A DNA stretch of 64,000 nucleotides from Sporosarcina luteola (GTDB lineage: Bacteria > Bacillota > Bacilli > Bacillales_A > Planococcaceae), in assembly GCA_014204635.1 (NCBI GenBank), contig JACHLS010000004.1:186001-250000 (forward strand). Reading direction: 5' to 3'. Positions 26,981 to 35,784 of this stretch are shown here, in pieces. The notes beneath the pieces are model-generated. The model did not search any database. It was not told the origin of the DNA and was given only the letters and a program-made list of their open reading frames with translations. The position numbers and the translations under genes were made by a program. Positions within the stretch are counted from its first letter, which is position 1; each line of letters starts with the position of its first letter.

Positions 26981-28408
26981 ATGCAGAAGCAGACATCATC
27001 GAACAGTCAACAGAACACAGCTCAACTAAAAACAAAAAAAACCCTCCATATCAATGCATTTGTTTTACTATTTCTTGTCGTCCTCATTGCGGCTGCGCTG
27101 ACCTACGTTATGCCAGCCGGTGAATATGAACGAGTGGAGAAGGACGGACGGACTCTAGTGGTACCCGATTCTTTTCATTGGGTCGGTTCCTCCCCTGTTG
27201 GTTTCTTTCATGCGTTTACAAGCATTCACGAAGGGATGGTGAATGCGGCAGGTATTATATTTTTCGTCCTGATCATTGGCGGTGCCTTTGGCATTCTCAA
27301 AGCAACCGGTGCGCTGGATGCCTTGATTTTAAGCTTGACGAAGCGACTCGGAAACCGGGAACTGTTCCTCATTCCTGTACTTATGCTATTTTTTGGTGCG
27401 GGAGGAACATTGATGGGGATGGCTGAAGAAACAATTGTCTACATTGCTATCGTCACACCTCTTGCCGTCGCGTTGGGCTTTGATGCAATTGTCGGTTTCG
27501 CGATTGTATCAGTAGGGGCGAACATTGGATTTATGAGTGCTGTTTTGAATCCCTTTAATATCGGAGTTGCTCAAAGCATTGCGGACTTGCCGACATTTTC
27601 AGGCATCGGGCTTCGCATTGTGTTATTCGCCACATTATATATTGCAGGTGTTCTATATGTGTTTCGTTATGCAAAAAAAGTGAAATCCCATCCCGAACTC
27701 AAATTCAGTGGTCATTTAAAAGAAGATTCTCTTGATAATATTGACCAGACTATGGAACTGACGAAACGTCATAAATGGATTCTCTTGTTGTTTTTACTGA
27801 ACTTTGTCATCCTTATTTTCGGTGTCATTCAACTCGGATGGTATATTACAGAAATTGCTGCGCTATTTTTATTATGCGGCATCCTCATCGGTTTTGTAGG
27901 TAAGCTTAGCCCCAATAAAATGGCTGATAGCTTCATTGATGGGGCAAAAGATCTCATCGGAGGTGCGTTGATTATCGGTTTCGCCCAAGCGATTCTCGTG
28001 GTCATACAAGATGGAAAGCTCATTGATTCCCTTTTATTTTACGCATCCACTGCCCTGAGTGAGCTGTCCCCTATCCTGAATGCGATCGGGATGTTTGTTG
28101 TGCAGCTGTTCCTCAACTTCCTCGTACCGTCAGGAAGCGGCCAGGCTGCGCTCACTATGCCCATTTTAGCCCCATTATCCGACCTTGTCGGGGTGACTAG
28201 ACAAACAGCTGTCCTAGCTTTCCAGCTTGGTGATGGAATTTCAAATGCCCTCTTCCCGACATCTGGTGTCCTGCTTGCCGGGTTGGCAGTTGCCGGAATT
28301 CCCTTTACTCGATGGATTAAATGGGTCATGCCGCTCGTTTGTATCCAGATTGCCATTTCCATCCTCTTTCTAGTCGTTGCGCAAATGATTCACTACGGTC
28401 CTTTTTAA
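26981..28408 (+). CDS. YfcC family amino acid/dicarboxylate transporter
   Basis: 475-aa DcuC-superfamily permease (PF03606) with about 12 membrane segments; signatures YVMPAGEYERV at the end of helix 1, FGAGGTLMGMAEET, and PSGSGQAALTMPI in the C-half. Members transport C4-dicarboxylates, arginine/ornithine or related amino acids. ATG at 26981 with AAGGAG 9 bp upstream. It is followed by an M20 amidohydrolase, suggesting uptake of an N-acylated amino acid or peptide that is then hydrolysed. The ARG box upstream points to arginine-related metabolism. Confidence 0.82.
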   Translation: MQKQTSSNSQQNTAQLKTKKTLHINAFVLLFLVVLIAAALTYVMPAGEYERVEKDGRTLVVPDSFHWVGSSPVGFFHAFTSIHEGMVNAAGIIFFVLIIGGAFGILKATGALDALILSLTKRLGNRELFLIPVLMLFFGAGGTLMGMAEETIVYIAIVTPLAVALGFDAIVGFAIVSVGANIGFMSAVLNPFNIGVAQSIADLPTFSGIGLRIVLFATLYIAGVLYVFRYAKKVKSHPELKFSGHLKEDSLDNIDQTMELTKRHKWILLLFLLNFVILIFGVIQLGWYITEIAALFLLCGILIGFVGKLSPNKMADSFIDGAKDLIGGALIIGFAQAILVVIQDGKLIDSLLFYASTALSELSPILNAIGMFVVQLFLNFLVPSGSGQAALTMPILAPLSDLVGVTRQTAVLAFQLGDGISNALFPTSGVLLAGLAVAGIPFTRWIKWVMPLVCIQIAISILFLVVAQMIHYGPF

Positions 28409-28524
28409 TCCGTTATAATTGATATTGCTGACCAATTGGATGGTTGTGACTCATGCAAGTTTTACAAAGCATCCAATTCGTCTTTCTGTTACATGGCAAA
28501 CCATATGAGATGAGGAGTTTCCAG

Positions 28525-29679
28525 ATGAACAAACTATCACTTGATCAAGCGCTGATCGACTGGACCATTGAACAACGCAGACATTTCCATATGCATCCCG
28601 AGTTGTCAGGGCAAGAGTTTGAAACAGCTTCTTACGTCAAAGCAAAGTTAGCCGAATTCGGCATTCCATTGGTCGATGGCTATTCCGCCCCGAATGTCAT
28701 TGCGTATTTGAAAGGGACTGAGGGAAAGAAGACCATAGCCCTCCGAGCGGATATGGATGCCCTTCCCTTGGAAGAAGAAGGAGAGAAACCGTATATTTCA
28801 AAGGTTCCTGGCGTTATGCACGGTTGTGGTCATGATGGGCATACAGCAACATTATTGGCAGTCGCCAAATGGCTGAGCGAACATTCGCAGCTCGTCCGGC
28901 ATAATATCCTGTTCATTTTTCAAAGTTCGGAAGAGATCTCTCCTAGCGGTGCAAAGCAGCTTGTAGAAGAAGGTATTTTAAATGGCGTGGATGTAATTTA
29001 TGGCATCCACTATATGTCTAGCATGCCGCTAGGAAAAATAGGTTTTGCCGCTGGTCCTGCAATGGCTTCTTGTGATGATTTTGATATTATCATCGAAGGG
29101 AAAGGCGGACATGGGGGCAGCCCGCATGAAACCATCGATCCCATTTACATTTCGACACATCTAATTCAAGCATTCCAATCCATCGTCAGCCGGAATTTAC
29201 ATCCATTGCATGCTGGCGTCATTTCGATCGGCGGCTTACAGGCAGGTAATTCCTATAACGTCATTCCTGACAAAGTTCAAATAAAAGGGACCATTCGGGC
29301 CCTAACGTTCGAAGGAGCAGCACTTATGCACAAACAAACCGAGCAACTGACTCGATCCATCTGTGAAAGCTTCGGCGCCACTGGCCATTATCAGTTCATC
29401 GAAGGGACACCCCCTTTGTATAACCATCCCGAAGCATGTGAGGTAGCGAAGGACATTATCCAAAGAACATTTGGCGAAGATGTCTTCACGGACTTCGAAC
29501 CGGTGCTTGGCGCTGAAGATTTTTCGTATTATCTAAAGAACAAAGTCGGCGTTTTCATAAACGTCGGGATGCAAAGTGAGAAAAGCCAGTACCCGCACCA
29601 TCATCCAAAATTTGATATCGACGAAGCGGCCATCCCGTCTGGCATCGAATTAATGATCCAGTTAGCTCTACATGGATAG
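28525..29679 (+). CDS. M20 family amidohydrolase (N-acyl amino acid hydrolase)
   Basis: 384-aa M20D metallopeptidase (HipO/YxeP/IAA-hydrolase group). Metal-binding motifs RADMDALPLEEE, MHGCGHDGHTA (Cys and His ligands), the Glu pair SSEEISP, and HHPKFDID near the C-terminus. A lid/dimerisation domain lies at about 180-295. It splits N-acyl amino acids into acid and amino acid. ATG at 28525 with AGGAG 7 bp upstream. Cotranscribed with the YfcC transporter (116 bp gap). Substrate might be an N-acyl-arginine, ornithine or similar, given the ARG box; this is inference. Confidence 0.85.
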   Translation: MNKLSLDQALIDWTIEQRRHFHMHPELSGQEFETASYVKAKLAEFGIPLVDGYSAPNVIAYLKGTEGKKTIALRADMDALPLEEEGEKPYISKVPGVMHGCGHDGHTATLLAVAKWLSEHSQLVRHNILFIFQSSEEISPSGAKQLVEEGILNGVDVIYGIHYMSSMPLGKIGFAAGPAMASCDDFDIIIEGKGGHGGSPHETIDPIYISTHLIQAFQSIVSRNLHPLHAGVISIGGLQAGNSYNVIPDKVQIKGTIRALTFEGAALMHKQTEQLTRSICESFGATGHYQFIEGTPPLYNHPEACEVAKDIIQRTFGEDVFTDFEPVLGAEDFSYYLKNKVGVFINVGMQSEKSQYPHHHPKFDIDEAAIPSGIELMIQLALHG

Positions 29680-29689
29680 ATAATGGTTT

Positions 29690-29723
29690 AAGCAATGCCC
29701 CTTTATGGGAGCATTGCTTTTTT
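29690..29723 (+). terminator. Terminator of the YfcC-M20 operon
   Basis: Stem AAGCAATGC / GCATTGCTT with an inner CCC/GGG, followed by TTTTTT. Confidence 0.88.
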
Positions 29724-29829
29724 CATTGCAAACCGTTGCTCCAAGACAGGTTAGCCCATTTCACTAAGTATATCGCTTGTTCTGTTTCTCGGACTGCTTG
29801 TACGCCCGGTCGAATGCTAGTTTGACATG

Positions 29830-30202
29830 CAAATCGATCGTTTTCACAGACTAACTGCTCATATAACATCGCCAACCGATCATATCAATTGACTAACCGC
29901 TCGTATGTTCATACCAACCGATCATTTCCAACAACTAACCGCTCGTATAATCAAGCCAACCGATCATTTCCAATGGTTAACCGCTCGTATAACATCGCCA
30001 ACCGATCATTTCCAACAACTAACCGCTCGTATAATCGGCCAACCGATCATTTCCAACGACTAACCGCTCGTATAATCAAGCCAACCGATCATTTCCAACA
30101 ACTGACCGCTCGTATGTTCAAGCCAACCGATCATTTCCAATGACTAACCGCTCGTTCATACCAACCGATCATTTCCAACAACTAACCGCTCGTTTCTCCC
30201 GG
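29830..30202. repeat. Array of 9 composite 42-bp tandem repeats (array 2)
   Basis: Nine direct repeats, mostly 42 bp (starts 29830, 29872, 29914, 29956, 29998, 30039, 30081, 30123, 30161). Each is two 21-bp halves: CCAACCGATCATTTCCAACAA and CTAACCGCTCGTATAATCAAG, both with AACCG[A/C]TC[A/G]T. The eighth unit has lost 4 bp and the fifth 1 bp. The core AACCGCTCGTA occurs once per 42 bp, exactly as on the minus strand of array 1. An open frame (Asn-Arg-Ser-rich, 7-residue period) exists but has no ribosome-binding site and breaks at the 41-bp unit, so no protein is called. The flanks 29724-29829 and 30203-30300 contain only decayed half-units. Confidence 0.95.
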
Positions 30203-30307
30203 TCGACTGATCGTATAGTGCCACGAAAATAGCCCCAACCTGCCTCCACATTACTCGATCGCCCTGTGCCGGCTATTGTCGATTTCGTATCATAACAAGC
30301 AACTTTC

Positions 30308-30337
30308 TTACAATTCGTCCTTGTTGTCAGGTAAAAT
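30308..30337 (+). promoter_or_regulatory. Promoter of the metallophosphatase gene
   Basis: TTACAA (30308-30313), 18-bp spacer, TAAAAT (30332-30337), 24 bp before the start codon. Confidence 0.45.
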
Positions 30338-30361
30338 TGATGAAACGAGGAGTTGAAGCAT

Positions 30362-31087
30362 ATGGGACGAACATTGGTGATAAGTGATATTCATGGTGAG
30401 ATTACAGCGTTTACCCAATTATTAAAACAGATAGACTATCAACCTGGTATTGACCGACTCATCCTCCTCGGAGATTACATCGATCGAGGAGAAAATTCGA
30501 AAGCAGTGCTCGATCAAGTGATGCTTCTTCATGAACAAGGTGCTACTGTCCTCAAGGGGAATCACGAGGATATGATGATCAAAGCTTTTACAAGCGGGGA
30601 AGAGCGGCCTTGGCGTCATTGGGTGGACCGGAATGGAGGTAAAGAAACTCTGCGAAGCTACGGCTTTACGGAAGAACAATATATGGTTTCTCTTGACGTG
30701 CCTTTTGAACGCCCACATTTACTATCGGATGCACTGGAGAAACATATCGAATTTATCTGCTCATTAGAAGTCTACAAAGAACAGGACAACTTCCTTTTTG
30801 TTCATGCCGGTGTCAATCCAGAAACGCCAATTCCAGAAACTGAAGAACGAGATTTTCTCTGGATCCGAGATCCTTTCCATAATGGCTATGCTGGAGAAAA
30901 AACAGTGGTGTTTGGACACATACCGACAAAACATCTACATAAGGACGATGCCAACCACTCTATCTTTTTTGGAACCAACAATATCATTGGAATCGATGGA
31001 GGTGCGGTATACGGCGGTCAGTTGAATTGCCTGGAACTGCCTGGCTTCATAACTCATAATGTGAAGATTTCGGATTGCTCTAAGTAA
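30362..31087 (+). CDS. Metallophosphatase (PPP-type serine/threonine phosphatase or nucleotide hydrolase)
   Basis: 241-aa calcineurin-like phosphoesterase with PPP motifs ISDIHG, LLGDYIDRG, KGNHEDM, FVHAGVNP and FGHIPT. Such short bacterial PPP enzymes act on phosphoproteins or on Ap4A-type dinucleotides (ApaH/PrpE group); which one applies cannot be told from motifs. ATG at 30362 with GAGGAG 9 bp upstream. Monocistronic, ending in a strong hairpin. Confidence 0.85.
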   Translation: MGRTLVISDIHGEITAFTQLLKQIDYQPGIDRLILLGDYIDRGENSKAVLDQVMLLHEQGATVLKGNHEDMMIKAFTSGEERPWRHWVDRNGGKETLRSYGFTEEQYMVSLDVPFERPHLLSDALEKHIEFICSLEVYKEQDNFLFVHAGVNPETPIPETEERDFLWIRDPFHNGYAGEKTVVFGHIPTKHLHKDDANHSIFFGTNNIIGIDGGAVYGGQLNCLELPGFITHNVKISDCSK

Positions 31088-31098
31088 AGCCTTACATA

Positions 31099-31134
31099 GG
31101 AACAGCCGGTGCCTAAATTCGCACCGGCTGTTCC
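31099..31134. terminator. Terminator hairpin between the phosphatase and BCCT genes
   Basis: Perfect 14-bp stem GGAACAGCCGGTGC / GCACCGGCTGTTCC with 8-nt loop between convergent genes. The T tract is weak on both sides. Confidence 0.7.
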
Positions 31135-31135
31135 G

Positions 31136-32716
31136 TTATTCCATTTCCGCTTCTCTTTCAGCCTTCTTTCTTGCTTTCTTTATTACTTCCTTTTCTATGT
31201 TTTCAAATCGGCGTATATCCGTCGGTCGTACTGTAATCGGTTCTTTTTTTAATAGTTTCATCATAGCAATCACCAGCAACAACAAGAAAAGGGTGAATGG
31301 CAAGGCGGAAACGAGAGAGGCTGTCTGCAGCGCTTCCAAGCCGCCTGCATACAACAGTACTGCCGCGATGGCGGACATTAAAAATCCCCAAACCACTTTT
31401 ACGATCAATGGAGGAAACAGATTCCCCTTCGTTGTCATACTCGCCAAAATATATGTGGCAGAATCTGCGGATGTAACGAGAAAAGTGAAAATCAATATGA
31501 TGGCGAGAACAGACAGCAAGCCGGTAAACGGCATATGCTTAAATGTTTCAAACACGGCTGACGTGACATCCGCATCCACAGCCTCCGCAATATGAGTTCC
31601 GTTGTTCAAATCATTATAAAGGGCGGTCCCTCCTAACGTCGCAATCCACATGCATGCAAAGATAGGCGGGATGACCATGACGCCAGCAATAAATTCACGG
31701 ATGGTTCTTCCTTTGGAAACACGGGCAACGAACGCACCGACAAACGGAGACCAGGCAATCGTCCAAGCCCAATAGAAGATGGTCCACTCTTGTACCCATG
31801 TTCCTCCTTGATAAGGCTGGAGACGCAAACTATAACGAATGAAATTATTGATGTAATCTCCGATCGCCAACGTAAAACTTTCTAGGATGAACACTTTAGG
31901 GCCAACGACAAAGAAAAATACTAGAAGAACAAGCGCCATCGCTAAATTAAAATTCCCCAAATAGGCAATACCTTTACTTAATCCAGTCGATGCCGAAAAC
32001 ATGTAAGCGATAAACACAACAAAAATAATAAGCAACTGGATGAGGAACGTATTGTTAACAGGAAACACATATTCCAATCCACCGCTCATCTGCAGGACAC
32101 CCATTCCAACAGACGTCGCGATTCCCATTACAGTTGCGATGACTGCAAACGAATCAATTCCCGTCTTTACCATCTTATTCGATCCGACGAGCGGTTCCAT
32201 TGCGGTAGATATCAACCCATCCTTTTTTTTGCGGAACTGCAAAAAACCGATGACCAGCCCTACAATGCCAAAGATAGCCCATTGTGAAATGCCCCAATGA
32301 AAAAATGAATATCCCATGGCAACTCTGGCCGAATCTACCGTCTGCGACTCTACTCCAGTTAGTGGAGAGGTATAATAATGACTCATTGGTTCAGCGACTC
32401 CCCAAAAAACGAGGCCCACACCGAATCCAGTAGAAAACAACATGCCGATCCAAGTGAAGAAAGGATAATCAGGACGTTCTCCATCCCCGCCAAGTCGAAT
32501 TGCTCCATATTTACTAATGGCAAGTCCAGCTAAAAAAAGAATGACAATAAATACGGCCAACAAATAAAACCATCCAAACTTTTCTGTTGTGAAGCTATAC
32601 AGCACATTGGCCACTCTACCAAATGGTTCGGGCATCACTGCCCCCAAAACGACGAGGACTAAAATAACGACAGCTGAAATGGAAAATACCGGGTTTCTTA
32701 AAAAACTTTTATCCAA
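31136..32716 (-). CDS. BCCT family betaine/choline/carnitine transporter
   Basis: 526-aa Na+-coupled transporter with 12 membrane segments. Family signatures GFGVGLVFWGVAEPM near residue 100 and the tryptophan-rich segment WTIFYWAWTIAWSPFVGAFVAR near residue 310 (betaine-binding box). Imports glycine betaine or related osmoprotectants, as OpuD does. TTG start at 32716 with AGGAG about 11 bp upstream. A sigma-B-like promoter upstream would fit osmotic stress control. The C-terminal tail is short and highly charged (KKARKKAEREAEME). Confidence 0.88.
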   Translation of the reverse strand: MDKSFLRNPVFSISAVVILVLVVLGAVMPEPFGRVANVLYSFTTEKFGWFYLLAVFIVILFLAGLAISKYGAIRLGGDGERPDYPFFTWIGMLFSTGFGVGLVFWGVAEPMSHYYTSPLTGVESQTVDSARVAMGYSFFHWGISQWAIFGIVGLVIGFLQFRKKKDGLISTAMEPLVGSNKMVKTGIDSFAVIATVMGIATSVGMGVLQMSGGLEYVFPVNNTFLIQLLIIFVVFIAYMFSASTGLSKGIAYLGNFNLAMALVLLVFFFVVGPKVFILESFTLAIGDYINNFIRYSLRLQPYQGGTWVQEWTIFYWAWTIAWSPFVGAFVARVSKGRTIREFIAGVMVIPPIFACMWIATLGGTALYNDLNNGTHIAEAVDADVTSAVFETFKHMPFTGLLSVLAIILIFTFLVTSADSATYILASMTTKGNLFPPLIVKVVWGFLMSAIAAVLLYAGGLEALQTASLVSALPFTLFLLLLVIAMMKLLKKEPITVRPTDIRRFENIEKEVIKKARKKAEREAEME

Positions 32717-32752
32717 AACTATATCGACTCCTATAGATGTATTGTCATCCCT

Positions 32753-32777
32753 ATACCCTGTAAGAAAGCCGACTAAC
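32753..32777 (-). promoter_or_regulatory. Possible sigma-B promoter of the BCCT gene
   Basis: Minus strand GTTAGT (32772-32777), 13-bp spacer, GGGTAT (32753-32758). The -10 matches the sigma-B consensus; the -35 is only partial (GTTTAA expected). Confidence 0.35.
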
Positions 32778-32827
32778 GTAAAATTTCATTAAAAATACCA
32801 TTCATCCGAAAATGAATTGCAGAATCT

Positions 32828-34051
32828 TTATTTTGCAGAAACGAAGTCTTCCGTGCCAACCTTTTGATCCTTTGGCAATCCAAGCCCGACCAAACCGATA
32901 AACGGTAGAAAGGATGCAAGAATCATGGTTTGATGAACACCGATCGTATCCATCAATACACCAATGCCTACTGCTCCGAGAGCACCCATGCCAAATGACA
33001 GGCCGACTGTCAAACCGGCCATCGTCCCAATTTTGCTAGGGACGAGTTCCTGTGCATAAATGACCGTTACAGAGAAACTTAGCATAATGAAAAAGCCGAT
33101 CGCGATTAACAGTAAAGTTACTGCCCATAGCGGAGCGTAGGGCAATAGGAGACAAAGAGGCAAGGGAACCAGCAAGGATAAAACGATTACTTTTTTGCGT
33201 CCAATGCGATCCGCCATCGGCCCGCCAAAAAACGTTCCCGCCGCCCCAAGCGCCATAAATAGGAATATGTATAGCTGACCCGATTCGATCTTCAAATTGT
33301 ATTGGTCAATCAAATGAAAGACGAAAAAACTAGTAATGGTTGTTACGTAAAAAGAACGAGCAAAAATGATAATGAATAATAAGGTGAGGGCAATTCCGAC
33401 TTGTTTGCTTGTCAGCTTCCCGATAGTGCTAAGCACCACTTTTTTGCGTTTTGCACTTTTCTCCTGTTCAAGCTGTTCCTTATACCATTTCGATATTCTG
33501 GATAATATATAGATGCCTAATGCAGCTACTAGTATAAATACCGCTGCTCCAATTTGGCCAAGCGGTACAAGCACAAAAGCGCTGATCAACGGAGCTAATG
33601 CCTGCCCCGAATTTCCGCCGACTTGGTAAATGGATTGGGATAACCCACGTTTATTCCCAGCCGCCAAAAAGGAAACACGAGATCCTTCCGGATGAAAAAC
33701 GGCCGAGCCGAGTCCGAGCACAATGACCGAAAGTAGAATAAGTGAGTAGCTTGGGGCAAATGCTAAACCGGCCATGCCAAGCATTGAAAAGGTCATTCCT
33801 ATTGGCAGAGCATACGGCATCGGTTTGCGATCGCTAAAATAGCCGACAACCGGCTGCAATACGGATGCCACCATGTTTAAAGAGAAAAAAATGAAACCGA
33901 GCTGTGTAAAACTAAGGCCCCTTTCCTGTTCCAATACAGGAAACATGGCCGGGATGACAGACTGCAACGTATCATTCAATAAGTGACAGCCGCCAATCGC
34001 AAACATGATTGGATATACGGGAAGATGATTACTTGCATCCTTGGTCGTCAT
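32828..34051 (-). CDS. MFS transporter, fosmidomycin-resistance (Fsr) type
   Basis: 407-aa, 12-helix MFS protein. N-terminal signature FAIGGCHLLNDTLQSVIPAMFP and the helix 4-5 sequence GLGSAVFHPEGSR are characteristic of the Fsr/YfnC group, which exports fosmidomycin and similar compounds. The C-half contains GPMADRIGRKK. AAAGGAGG lies 14 bp before the ATG, unusually far, so a start within the first residues is possible. Substrate in this organism unknown. Confidence 0.82.
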   Translation of the reverse strand: MTTKDASNHLPVYPIMFAIGGCHLLNDTLQSVIPAMFPVLEQERGLSFTQLGFIFFSLNMVASVLQPVVGYFSDRKPMPYALPIGMTFSMLGMAGLAFAPSYSLILLSVIVLGLGSAVFHPEGSRVSFLAAGNKRGLSQSIYQVGGNSGQALAPLISAFVLVPLGQIGAAVFILVAALGIYILSRISKWYKEQLEQEKSAKRKKVVLSTIGKLTSKQVGIALTLLFIIIFARSFYVTTITSFFVFHLIDQYNLKIESGQLYIFLFMALGAAGTFFGGPMADRIGRKKVIVLSLLVPLPLCLLLPYAPLWAVTLLLIAIGFFIMLSFSVTVIYAQELVPSKIGTMAGLTVGLSFGMGALGAVGIGVLMDTIGVHQTMILASFLPFIGLVGLGLPKDQKVGTEDFVSAK

Positions 34052-34191
34052 GACTGGAAATCCAACCTCCTTTCAACTGTACTTTCCAGTATACATGACT
34101 TGGTTCATCATTTGGAGGTGCGACCGTTCGTTTTAATACGCAGGATTCCTGGGTACACTACCTGTAAACTCAGGTGGAAAGGATGAAACCA

Positions 34192-34560
34192 ATGGGATTT
34201 ATCAGTAGCGCGTCTCTTGCTTCCCTGATGCCTGTCGCCATGTTATTAATCACGGTTGAAATTGTCATTGGCAGTTATAAAGCGTTTTCCCCTGAATGGA
34301 CAAAAGCGCTAGCTATAGGGAATTTCATCATCAACTTGCTGTGGATTTGTCTCATCTCAATATTCGTCTTGAATCCTGCGATCATCCAACATGCTGTCGC
34401 TTCCTTTTTCGCCTCGATTTTTCAAAAAGCTCCAGAGGACATCTATGGACAAGTTCGTTGGATCATTATAGGCATCGGTCTTGCAACTATTGTAACAACC
34501 GCCATTGATGCATTTGCCGGATTCCGAAAACATGAAAAAAGTGATCGATCGATAGGATGA
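34192..34560 (+). CDS. Small membrane protein of unknown function
   Basis: 122 aa with three hydrophobic segments (about 10-30, 40-65, 88-112) and a basic C-terminus. I do not recognise the family. Start taken at ATG 34192, which has AAAGG 9 bp upstream; the GTG at 34174 overlaps no ribosome-binding site. Its stop codon is part of the terminator shared with the YitT gene, and the two convergent genes abut without any gap. Confidence 0.6.
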   Translation: MGFISSASLASLMPVAMLLITVEIVIGSYKAFSPEWTKALAIGNFIINLLWICLISIFVLNPAIIQHAVASFFASIFQKAPEDIYGQVRWIIIGIGLATIVTTAIDAFAGFRKHEKSDRSIG

Positions 34561-34570
34561 TCACTTTTTT
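34535..34570. terminator. Bidirectional terminator containing two stop codons
   Basis: Stem AAAAAAGTGATC / GATCACTTTTTT (34535-34546 with 34559-34570). It is embedded in the 3' ends of both convergent coding regions (stops at 34558-34560 and 34561-34563). Confidence 0.88.
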
Positions 34571-35145
34571 CGGTATGCAACAATGGAAGTTGCTGTTATC
34601 CCGACCGTCAGGACAATTGTCAATGACAATCCAAGCCGGGCCTGGCTGAGAAGTGTTGTCCCGATTGTGACGATGAATACATCAAAACACAGTATCATCA
34701 ACGCAGGATTCATCGATAGCTTTTTGGCGACCATTTGCGCCAATAAATCCGTCCCGCCGATACTAATATCTTTCCGTAACATGAGTCCCGCACCACATCC
34801 GATACAAACACCGGCCGTGATGGCACCCACCCAGGGATTCATTTCCTCATGGAGACCCGCTTTCCTCAATGGCGTCAACATATCGATAATGACTGAGGAA
34901 CATAACAGGCCATGGATTCCATTGTAGAAGAATGGCCTGTACAAAAACCATGCTGCGATAAAAATAGGAATGCTTATGAGTAGAAATGTTAGCCCAACCT
35001 GGACGTCCAGTATGTAATGGATGATCAAACTGATGCCCAAGGCGCCGCCTTCCAAAAATTCAAAGGGAACGAGAAACAGATTAATGCCGACTGAAATGAA
35101 AAGACAACCGATTCCTATGGCCGCCGCTTTTCCCCAAAAACTCAA
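34561..35145 (-). CDS. YitT family membrane protein, short form
   Basis: 194-aa protein with five to six membrane segments. The YitT_membrane (DUF161) signature GGALGISLIIHY near residue 33 and the repeated GAGLMLRKDISIGGTDLLAQ near residue 120 are clear. The C-terminal DUF2179 domain of longer YitT proteins is absent. TTG start at 35145 with AGGTGG 9 bp upstream. Function unknown; family members are often named after possible transporters. Confidence 0.8.
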   Translation of the reverse strand: MSFWGKAAAIGIGCLFISVGINLFLVPFEFLEGGALGISLIIHYILDVQVGLTFLLISIPIFIAAWFLYRPFFYNGIHGLLCSSVIIDMLTPLRKAGLHEEMNPWVGAITAGVCIGCGAGLMLRKDISIGGTDLLAQMVAKKLSMNPALMILCFDVFIVTIGTTLLSQARLGLSLTIVLTVGITATSIVAYRKK

Positions 35146-35436
35146 TTTGCTTCGCCACCTAACCTATCGTCTGATAGATATATATGATGGTCGAGCCAAA
35201 AGTATCAATCTTTCTGCCAATTCGGTGAGCATTTCTTCCAGCCAGGGCTGACATGCTATTGTTTGGCTTTTCTACAACCAACACCATGCTGTAGCTTGAA
35301 CGTTCTGCGATCTGTTGCTTAATGGTCTGATCATGCTACTACTATCCCTGGCGCTTTCATTTTCCATCTCCATGTTTAACCAAATTATTAGCGGGAAGAG
35401 ATGAGAGAGAGTAATTACAACATGGAGGTGCTTCAA

Positions 35437-35670
35437 ATGGCAAAAGTAGCAGTAGAAAATCCATTTACTGATGTGAAACAAGCATTAGAGGAAAAAGGGC
35501 ATCAAGTCGAAATGTTTGAGAGCGACGAAAATGTCAGCGGCTGTGACATCGGTGTCGTCCGCGCTTTGGGAGACGTCAATGTCGACCAATTTGATTTCCC
35601 AGTTGTCAGTGTAGAAGGACGCTCTGTCCAAGATATCGTAGATAATGTACAAGAACGATTAAACCGATAA
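35437..35670 (+). CDS. ykuS: YkuS/UPF0180 family small protein
   Basis: 77-aa acidic cytosolic protein. UPF0180 features: N-terminal MAKVAVE, KQALEEKGHQVEMF, CDIGVVRALGDVNV (the family usually has a Cys at this place) and VSVEGRSVQDIV. ATG at 35437 with GGAGGTG 6 bp upstream. Role unknown in all members. Confidence 0.82.
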   Translation: MAKVAVENPFTDVKQALEEKGHQVEMFESDENVSGCDIGVVRALGDVNVDQFDFPVVSVEGRSVQDIVDNVQERLNR

Positions 35671-35738
35671 TTTTTCTGACGCCGGCTTCCTCATTGAATA
35701 AATGAAGACAAGTCGCTAGTTAACAGAGACAAAGAGGA

Positions 35739-35770
35739 GCGGCGGAATTGACGAGATTCCGCCGCTTCTT
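35739..35770. terminator. Terminator between ykuS and the symporter gene
   Basis: 10-bp stem GCGGCGGAAT / ATTCCGCCGC with a short loop, followed by CTTCTTC on the plus strand. Confidence 0.6.
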
Positions 35771-35784
35771 CATCGTTACATCTC

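Noticed and set aside
10815-29830. Mobile element bounded by the two inverted arrays
   Set aside because: Genes between them are core chromosomal genes (brnQ, sbcDC, mnt, swrC), with no transposase or integrase; arrays share only short cores.
29889-30143. 84-residue Asn-Arg-Ser repeat frame across array 2
   Set aside because: Same reason; the frame changes at the 41-bp unit, so no selection for a protein is visible.
26008-31087. Sirtuin and metallophosphatase as part of a defence island
   Set aside because: Both are housekeeping-type single-domain proteins with separate transcripts; no STING, TIR, argonaute or restriction genes are near.
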